Source: Eubacterium sp.
GTDB taxonomy: Bacteria > Bacillota > Clostridia > Lachnospirales > Lachnospiraceae
NCBI GenBank assembly: GCA_017616955.1
Contig: JAFZXD010000243.1
Coordinates: 1-7,169 of the forward strand
Reading direction: 5' to 3'
DNA length: 7,169 nt
Shown here: piece by piece, positions 1-4,701 of the stretch
Layout: every line of letters begins with the position of its first letter
Position numbering within the stretch: the first letter of the stretch is position 1
Position numbers and translations under genes: made by a program
The notes under the pieces: generated by a model
Told to the model about the DNA's origin: nothing
What the model saw: only the letters and a program-made list of their open reading frames with translations
The model's database searches: none

Positions 1-514
1 ATTCAAATTCATCTTCAAATGAAAGCTTATATGTTTTTCCGTTAAATGTAATGTCATTAGAAATATCTGAATCTTCTATTGGATTTGGAGCTGGGGCTGG
101 GGTAGGTGTCGGTTTTGGTGTCGGCGTCGGAGTAGGTGTTGGAACCGGTTTCGGAGTAGGCGTTGGAGTTGGTTTCTTTTTTTTCTTAACTACAGTAACT
201 TTACATTTATAAATCTTTCCCTTGTACTTAGCCTTAACATATGTAGTTCCCGGCTTTTTAGCTGTTACTCTGCATGTGATCTTCTTACTGTTTTTAAGTT
301 TTACTATACCCTTTTTAGATACATACCACTTTACTTTGGCCCTTTTATCAACTCCCTTAAGCTTAAGGACTACTTCTTTCCCCTGTGTCATACTTACTTT
401 ACGCTTGTTCAGTTTTATCTGAGTCTTTGCAAATGAGGTTATGACCGGAACGCAAATAATTATAAGCGTAAAAAACAGTAACAATAAAATGTTATTTTTC
501 TTTTTTGATCTCAT
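1..514 (-). CDS. Secreted protein with Ig-like domain, PT linker and probable GH16 glucanase domain (partial, 3' end outside window)
   Basis: The first 171 codons are present and the rest lies beyond the left edge. Residues 1-29 form a classical signal peptide: a basic start (MRSKKK), a hydrophobic core and an SFA cleavage site, so the product should be exported. Residues about 31-109 resemble a bacterial Ig-like (BIG2-type) domain, rich in Lys and beta-strand patterns and ending in YKCKVTV. Residues 110-145 are a run of five Lys and then a Pro-Thr linker, common in modular secreted carbohydrate-active enzymes. At residues 155-171 the segment YKLSFEDEFE matches the usual opening of family GH16 (endo-beta-1,3 or 1,3-1,4-glucanases), but the catalytic ExDxxE motif is not in view, so substrate and activity are inferred. 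The ATG at 514 is preceded by AGGGTGG (522-528, 7 nt spacing) and a good promoter. The gene is divergent from the propeller/HD-GYP sensor gene. The CDS itself is near certain; GH16 membership is moderate. Confidence 0.85.
   Translation of the reverse strand, partial: MRSKKKNNILLLLFFTLIIICVPVITSFAKTQIKLNKRKVSMTQGKEVVLKLKGVDKRAKVKWYVSKKGIVKLKNSKKITCRVTAKKPGTTYVKAKYKGKIYKCKVTVVKKKKKPTPTPTPKPVPTPTPTPTPKPTPTPAPAPNPIEDSDISNDITFNGKTYKLSFEDEFE
80..172 (-). repeat. Pro-Thr linker coding repeat
   Basis: Residues 115-145 of the secreted protein alternate Pro with Thr, Lys, Val or Ala. At DNA level the plus strand shows degenerate GGNGTN/GGNTTN hexamers. It is an extended, protease-resistant style of linker between the Ig-like domain and the putative catalytic domain. 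Such repeats can change length by slippage. Confidence 0.85.
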
Positions 515-556
515 ATAAATACCACCCTAAATAAATTATTTCTTCACTAGTGGGTT

Positions 557-584
557 ATTATACCAAAAATGAATAAATACTCAA
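557..584 (-). promoter_or_regulatory. Sigma-A promoter of the secreted (GH16-like) gene
   Basis: On the minus strand a perfect TATAAT -10 box (557-562) lies 16 bp downstream of TTGAGT (-35, 579-584), and the base context TGG before the -10 gives a partial extended element. Transcription would begin near 550, leaving a leader of about 35 nt that contains the AGGGTGG ribosome site. The predicted start coincides with an 8-bp palindrome, CACTAGTG (545-552), that could act as an operator. Confidence 0.7.
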
Positions 585-620
585 TAATAAAATAAGTGGT
601 GAACAAACGTTACATTTTTC

Positions 621-649
621 TTTAATATATATATGATATGTGATAAAAT
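621..649 (+). promoter_or_regulatory. Candidate promoter of the propeller/HD-GYP gene
   Basis: An extended -10, TGATAAAAT (TG at 641-642, TAAAAT at 644-649), stands 17 bp after a weak -35, TTTAAT (621-626). The start would be near 656 and the leader about 60 nt. An alternative pair nearby is TTACAT (610-615) with TATGAT (632-637), 16 bp apart. The region is very AT-rich, so chance matches are likely. A 6-bp inverted repeat, TATCCC/GGGATA (649-654, 660-665), sits over the predicted start. Confidence 0.4.
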
Positions 650-668
650 ATCCCAATAGGGGATAATG

Positions 669-682
669 AAAAACTAGTTTTT
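669..682. promoter_or_regulatory. 14-bp perfect palindrome in sensor-gene leader
   Basis: AAAAACTAGTTTTT reads identically on both strands and lies just downstream of the predicted start of the sensor gene. It shares the ACTAGT core with the palindrome at 545-552 on the other side of the divergent region. It may be an operator half of a shared regulator; no regulator can be named. Confidence 0.3.
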
Positions 683-700
683 TTAGAGTTGCTTACTTGG

Positions 701-708
701 TAAGGCGG
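701..708 (+). promoter_or_regulatory. Ribosome binding site deciding the start of the sensor gene
   Basis: TAAGGCGG matches seven of eight bases of TAAGGAGG. It is 8 nt from ATG 717, the normal spacing, but only 2 nt from the upstream in-frame GTG at 711. This favours ATG 717 as the start. Its first half also pairs with CTTAC (692-696) in a 5-bp hairpin with loop TTG, which could reduce translation. Confidence 0.75.
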
Positions 709-716
709 GGGTGCTT

Positions 717-3700
717 ATGGCAAGAAGAATCACTTCTAAAAAATTTCTTATAGTAACATTTGCCATACTATCTATTGGTGTGTGTTGCTGTCTTTTTTAT
801 AAATCCGGAAATATAAAAAATGTATATGCAGAGACTGTTGCGGAACCGGAAGAGGTATATGTAGACCCTACCGGACGAGGTGATGGTTATGCGAATATTC
901 TTTATGACAGTACAAATGGTCTTCCAACTTCTGAAGCCAATACTATAGCTGAAACTTCCGACGGCTTTTTATGGATTGGAGGTTACAGTGGTCTTGTCAG
1001 ATATGATGGAGTAAATTTTGAGAGAATAAGTCAGACTGTGGGGATCTCAAGTGTAGTAAGTCTTTATGTTGACAGCAAGGGCCGTTTATGGATAGGAACA
1101 AATGAAAATGGTGTAGCTGTTTATAAGAACGGGGAATTCACATTTTTTGATCATGAGGACTTTGTGGAGTCTTCATCTATTCGTTCTATTGTAGAGGATA
1201 AGAATGGAAATATTTATATAGCTACTACTCATGGAATGGATGTGGTAGGTAAAGATATGAAACTTCGTTCTGTAGATGCACCGGAGATAAATGAAGAATA
1301 TATATGTGAACTTAGAATAGATCCGCAAGGTAGAATATATGGTGAGACGGTGGATGGTTCTGTATTTACCTTCGAAGATGGTAAGGTTACGGGATTTTAC
1401 AGTGGAGAAGAACTGGGCGCCGGATATGTAAGAACGATTCTCCCGGATCCAGAAAAGCCCGGATTTGTTTACATGGGAACAGATGGCTCGGATCTGTATT
1501 ACGGAACTATAAGTGATAAAATGGAGACTCCGAGGAAGATAGATATCAGTCCACTTTCATATGTTAATTCCATTGAAAAAATAAACGGATCTGTATGGAT
1601 TTGCGCGAATAACGGAATCGGATTACTCTATAACGGCGTATTTATGGTCTTAAAAGATCTTCCGATGGACAAGTCAATCAATCACGTTTTGTCAGATTAT
1701 GAATACAATCTGTGGTTTACTTCTTCGCGTCAAGGACTTATGAAGATCGTGCCGAATGAATTCAGAGATATCAGTGCAAGATATGATCTGGAAAATATGG
1801 TTGTCAATTCAACATGCATCTATAATGATACCCTATTGATAGGAAGTGATTCGGGACTTAAACAGGTTCGTCTGGATGAGAAAGGAAGTAAACTGGTCGG
1901 ACTTCCTATTGCTTCTTGTGCCACATCTGCTACAGAGGAACTGGTAGGTGATAAGCATACCTTGGTTGAACTCCTTGAGAATACAAGAATAAGATCTATC
2001 ATCAAGGATTCCGGAGGGGCTCTATGGTTTAGTACTTACAGTGATTTTGGTCTTGTAAAATATGATGTAGGAGAGGTGACCTGTTTTACTGCAGATACAG
2101 GCCTTCCATCCAATAAGATAAGAACAGTAAGTGAAAAGAGTGATGGATCGATCATGGCTTCCTGCAGCGGTGGCCTTGCTGTTATAAAAGATGATAAGGT
2201 TGTTGAATTATATGATGAATCAGCGGGCTTAACCAATACAGAGATTCTTTCATCCTGTGAAGGTGAGAACGGAGAAATGTATCTTGGCTCGGATGGAGAC
2301 GGAATCTATGTAGTGGATAAGGATGGAATTTCAAATATAGGACTGGATAATGGTCTTAAGTCTGAAGTTATACTCCGCATTAAAAGAGATGACAGGAATA
2401 AGGTTTTTTGGCTCATTACCAGTAACTCGATTGCATATATGAAGGGCGGTATTGTCACTACTGTTGAGCAGTTCCCGTATTCAAATAATTTTGATATGTA
2501 TGAAAATAAAAAAGGAGATATGTGGATACTCAGCAGTAATGGTATCTATGTTGTTAAAACGCAGACTCTGCTGGATAATAAGGATATAGAATATGCTTTC
2601 TACGATTACAGTTCCGGTATTCCATGCGTTGCTACGGCGAATTCTTACAGTTGTCTTGATAAAACCGGAGATCTGTATGTATCCGGATCGTCAGGTGTGT
2701 TCTCTGTGAATGTAGATAAGTTCAGCGAGAAGATAAGCGATATAAAGATGTCGGTTCCGTACGTGGAAGCTGATGAGGATATTATCTATGCGGATAAAGA
2801 TGGAAAGATAACAATTCCGTCATCAGTAAAACGTATATCGATTCATCCTTTTGTATTCACTCACACCCTTAAAAATCCGAAGATTACATATAGCCTGATA
2901 GGATTTGATAATGTAGAGACAACAGTACTGAGAAATAATCTGAATCCGGTAAGCTATACAAACCTTGGCGGTGGTACATATACATTTAATATGAAGCTGA
3001 GGAGTAATGTCGGTGGAGAAGAAAAATCCATAGCGGTTATTATAGAAAAAGAAAAAGCTATCTATGAATATGTGTGGTTTAAGATCCTTCTGGGTGTTAT
3101 CGGAGTTATGCTGATAGTTGGAATTGTTACATTGTATTTCCGCAAAAAGACAGCTGCACTCGTTAAGAAACAGAATGAAAATAAACTCTTTATCAGAGAA
3201 ATGATAGAGGCATTTGCCAAGACCATAGATATGAAGGATAAGTATACAAATGGTCATTCGGCAAGAGTTGCGGAATATACGGCTATGCTCGCGGAAGAAC
3301 TTGGCTATGATGAGGAAGAGGTCGAAAAGTTTTATAATATAGCTCTCCTTCATGATATAGGAAAGATCGCAATACCACCGGAGGTGCTTAATAAACCCGG
3401 AAAACTGACAGATCAGGAATTCAATATCATAAAGTCTCATTCGGCACAGGGTTACAAGGTATTGAAGGATATAAGTATTATGCCGGAACTTGCAATCGGT
3501 GCAGGTGCTCATCATGAGAGACCTGACGGAAAAGGTTATCCGAAGGGACTTAAGGGTGATGAGATACCGAGAGTTGCTCAGATAATAGCGGTTGCGGATA
3601 CATTTGATGCTATGTATTCAGACAGACCGTACAGAAAGAGAATGAACTTCGAAAAGGCTGTTTCGATAATCAAGGAAGTGTCGGGAACTCAGCTCTTCCC

Positions 3701-4025
3701 GGATGTTGTTGATGCTTTTGTAAGACTGGTTGAGAAAGGTAAGTTCCGAGCTCCTGATGATGAAGGCGGCGGCTCAACCGAAGATATTAATAACATACAT
3801 AAGAAGCAGGACAAAGAAGCAAAAAAATTGGAAGAATCTAAGAAACAAAATAAAGAAGAGGTAATCTTAGATAAAGAGAAAACTGTAGAAAAAACAGAAG
3901 AAAAACCTGAAGAAAAGGCGGACGAGAAGACTGAAGAACAGGAAGAAGAGACGCAGGAAGATAAGGAAGAAGAAAAACAGGTTAATAAACTAAGAGAAAG
4001 ACTGAAAAAATCGAATAAAGAATAA
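717..4025 (+). CDS. Membrane sensor: two-propeller (14-blade) and Y_Y_Y-like ectodomain fused to HD-GYP cyclic-di-GMP phosphodiesterase
   Basis: Product of 1102 residues. A hydrophobic N-terminal segment (10-28) is a signal peptide or anchor, with VYA at 36-38 as a possible cleavage site. Residues about 60-680 hold about 14 repeats of the Reg_prop kind (DGFLWIGG, KGRLWIGT, GALWFST), enough for two seven-bladed propellers. Residues about 700-782 resemble a Y_Y_Y domain (YTNLGGGTYTF), then one membrane helix (787-808). The cytoplasmic HD-GYP domain (about 818-990) keeps NGHS (H847), LLHDIGK (H879, D880), HHERPDGKGYP (H932, H933, GYP 940-942) and VADTFDAM, so cyclic-di-GMP hydrolysis is expected. 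The usual GTQFDP motif reads GTQLFP, an apparently non-catalytic change. Residues about 1013-1102 are a Glu/Lys-rich tail. The ectodomain layout equals that of Bacteroides hybrid sensors for oligosaccharides, so a glycan ligand is inferred. The gene is transcribed alone, divergent from the secreted glucanase-like gene, and ends in a shared terminator. Confidence 0.93.
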   Translation: MARRITSKKFLIVTFAILSIGVCCCLFYKSGNIKNVYAETVAEPEEVYVDPTGRGDGYANILYDSTNGLPTSEANTIAETSDGFLWIGGYSGLVRYDGVNFERISQTVGISSVVSLYVDSKGRLWIGTNENGVAVYKNGEFTFFDHEDFVESSSIRSIVEDKNGNIYIATTHGMDVVGKDMKLRSVDAPEINEEYICELRIDPQGRIYGETVDGSVFTFEDGKVTGFYSGEELGAGYVRTILPDPEKPGFVYMGTDGSDLYYGTISDKMETPRKIDISPLSYVNSIEKINGSVWICANNGIGLLYNGVFMVLKDLPMDKSINHVLSDYEYNLWFTSSRQGLMKIVPNEFRDISARYDLENMVVNSTCIYNDTLLIGSDSGLKQVRLDEKGSKLVGLPIASCATSATEELVGDKHTLVELLENTRIRSIIKDSGGALWFSTYSDFGLVKYDVGEVTCFTADTGLPSNKIRTVSEKSDGSIMASCSGGLAVIKDDKVVELYDESAGLTNTEILSSCEGENGEMYLGSDGDGIYVVDKDGISNIGLDNGLKSEVILRIKRDDRNKVFWLITSNSIAYMKGGIVTTVEQFPYSNNFDMYENKKGDMWILSSNGIYVVKTQTLLDNKDIEYAFYDYSSGIPCVATANSYSCLDKTGDLYVSGSSGVFSVNVDKFSEKISDIKMSVPYVEADEDIIYADKDGKITIPSSVKRISIHPFVFTHTLKNPKITYSLIGFDNVETTVLRNNLNPVSYTNLGGGTYTFNMKLRSNVGGEEKSIAVIIEKEKAIYEYVWFKILLGVIGVMLIVGIVTLYFRKKTAALVKKQNENKLFIREMIEAFAKTIDMKDKYTNGHSARVAEYTAMLAEELGYDEEEVEKFYNIALLHDIGKIAIPPEVLNKPGKLTDQEFNIIKSHSAQGYKVLKDISIMPELAIGAGAHHERPDGKGYPKGLKGDEIPRVAQIIAVADTFDAMYSDRPYRKRMNFEKAVSIIKEVSGTQLFPDVVDAFVRLVEKGKFRAPDDEGGGSTEDINNIHKKQDKEAKKLEESKKQNKEEVILDKEKTVEKTEEKPEEKADEKTEEQEEETQEDKEEEKQVNKLRERLKKSNKE

Positions 4026-4029
4026 AATA

Positions 4030-4055
4030 AAAGCCCCGGATGATTCCGGGGCTTT
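4030..4055. terminator. Bidirectional Rho-independent terminator between convergent genes
   Basis: A perfect 11-bp inverted repeat (4030-4040 and 4045-4055, AAAGCCCCGGA and its complement) with loop TGAT begins 5 bp after the sensor stop codon and ends 18 bp from the rpsT stop. Read on the minus strand it is followed by a long T-rich tract (TTTTATTTTATT), an excellent terminator for rpsT. Read on the plus strand the tail is only CTTTATAA, so it is weaker but probably still works. Confidence 0.93.
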
Positions 4056-4073
4056 ATAACGCCAGCAAAAATA

Positions 4074-4337
4074 TTATGCAATCTTGTTAACAGCAACAGT
4101 AAGACGAGAAATCTTACGAGCAGCTGTATTCTTGTGGTAGATACCCTTTGATGCAGCTTTGCTGATCTCGCTGATAGCAACCTTGAGTGCTTCCTCAGCC
4201 TCAGCCTTGTTTCCTGCTTCAACTGCAGCATCAACCTTCTTTACAAGAGTCTTAACCTTGCTCTTGATTGACTTGTTTCTCATTTCTTTTTTCTTGCTTA
4301 CGAGTATTCTCTTCTTTGCAGACTTAATGTTTGCCAT
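4074..4337 (-). CDS. rpsT: 30S ribosomal protein S20
   Basis: An 87-residue, strongly basic protein starting MANIKSAKKRILVSKKK and ending in TAARKISRLTVAVNKIA; length, the N-terminal NIKSAKKR motif and the helical Lys/Ala pattern are those of S20. S20 binds 16S rRNA early in assembly of the small subunit. The ATG at 4337 is preceded by GGAGGAA (4345-4351) with 7 nt spacing. The gene is transcribed alone, ends in the shared hairpin terminator, and has a long structured leader and a strong promoter at 4542-4570. In other Firmicutes rpsT often sits by holA, gpr or lepA; none of these is here. In E. coli S20 represses its own translation, so feedback through the leader is possible but unproven. 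Confidence 0.98.
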   Translation of the reverse strand: MANIKSAKKRILVSKKKEMRNKSIKSKVKTLVKKVDAAVEAGNKAEAEEALKVAISEISKAASKGIYHKNTAARKISRLTVAVNKIA

Positions 4338-4535
4338 GACTTAATTCCTCCGGATTGTTTGTGTCTTCTGTAATGAGTCAGCCGTTCTCAGTACAAAAGA
4401 GTATCTAATATTTAATCTGTTCTGTTCACATATATTATATATGTGGCTGTAGTCTCATAGAGATTATCTCTCCAGCCAAGACACGTCAGTATAAGGGTTG
4501 GACATCCCTCACACCGGGCATATAAGTCCACAGCA
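4338..4535 (-). promoter_or_regulatory. Structured 5' leader of rpsT
   Basis: About 200 nt lie between the predicted transcription start (near 4535) and the rpsT ATG, long for a single ribosomal gene. On the transcribed strand it holds several inverted repeats: TGGAC/GTCCA (4499-4503 with 4526-4530), a 6-bp stem (4444-4449 with 4473-4478) enclosing AGAGA/TCTCT (4459-4463, 4467-4471), a perfect 8-bp stem with a 3-nt loop (4427-4434, 4438-4445), and a long-range 7-bp pairing (4361-4367 with 4478-4484) just upstream of the ribosome site. Several stems overlap and cannot form together, as in a switching leader. I do not recognise a known RNA family. Confidence 0.5.
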
Positions 4536-4537
4536 CA

Positions 4538-4546
4538 TGATATAAT
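4538..4546 (+). promoter_or_regulatory. Extended -10 promoter for glgB, sharing its -10 with the rpsT promoter
   Basis: TGATATAAT is a perfect extended -10 (TG at 4538-4539, TATAAT at 4541-4546) on the plus strand, with no recognisable -35 (GCATAT at 17 bp). It overlaps the rpsT -10 on the opposite strand by five bases. The start would be near 4553, giving glgB a leader of about 150 nt. A second weaker candidate is TATAAA at 4629-4634. Confidence 0.45.
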
Positions 4547-4570
4547 AACAAAAAGGTTTATCTGCGTCAA
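4542..4570 (-). promoter_or_regulatory. Strong promoter of rpsT
   Basis: On the minus strand TTGACG (-35, 4565-4570) and TATTAT (-10, 4542-4547) are 17 bp apart, and TGT before the -10 makes it an extended -10. This is the best promoter in the window, as expected for a ribosomal protein gene. The predicted start is near 4535. Confidence 0.75.
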
Positions 4571-4592
4571 GATATTTTTATTATTTTGTGTG

Positions 4593-4604
4593 CCCCGCGG
4601 GGGG
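4593..4604. repeat. GC-only palindrome in AT-rich glgB leader
   Basis: CCCCGCGGGG (4593-4602), extended to six G, sits as a GC island inside AT-rich DNA. On the plus strand it could form a short CCCC/GGGG hairpin followed by GATTTTATTT, a possible weak terminator or attenuator ahead of glgB; the stem is only 4 bp, so this is uncertain. Confidence 0.4.
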
Positions 4605-4627
4605 ATTTTATTTCTTGCGGTTAAATC

Positions 4628-4680
4628 TTATAAATGTTAAACTTAAGACGGTTATGTGCAGTTATGATTTACATTTATAA
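4628..4680 (+). repeat. 10-bp inverted repeat in glgB leader
   Basis: TTATAAATGT (4628-4637) and its exact complement ACATTTATAA (4671-4680) enclose 33 nt and end 6 nt before the glgB ribosome site (GGAGGGG, 4687-4693, 8 nt from the ATG). As RNA this would be an AT-rich hairpin next to the ribosome site. The enclosed and flanking sequence carries three GTTATG copies. Confidence 0.5.
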
Positions 4681-4701
4681 TGTTATGGAGGGGTTTGTAA
4701 C

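Noticed and set aside
222..422. 66-codon open frame on the plus strand
   Set aside because: It is antisense to the secreted protein, which has a signal peptide, promoter and ribosome site; the plus frame has none of these.
711..716. GTG at 711 as start of the sensor gene (two residues longer)
   Set aside because: The ribosome site is only 2 nt away from it, while ATG 717 has the normal 8-nt spacing.
515..716. Cyclic-di-GMP riboswitch in front of the HD-GYP gene
   Set aside because: The conserved GEMM sequence blocks are not present.
2823..3515. 230-codon open frame on the minus strand
   Set aside because: It lies opposite the Y_Y_Y, membrane and HD-GYP coding sequence; its Cys/Ile/Tyr-rich product resembles no protein family and is a codon-bias shadow.
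3689..4234. 181-codon minus-strand open frame crossing the terminator and overlapping rpsT
   Set aside because: Its Ser/Phe-rich product is the complement of the Glu/Lys tail, and it overlaps rpsT in another frame across a strong terminator.
4427..4550. 6S RNA or another known small RNA in the rpsT-glgB gap
   Set aside because: No long closing stem joining the two ends and no independent terminator was found; the region is better explained as the rpsT leader.
4676..4681. TATAAT just before glgB as its promoter
   Set aside because: Transcription would start at about 4688, inside the ribosome site, and there is no -35.
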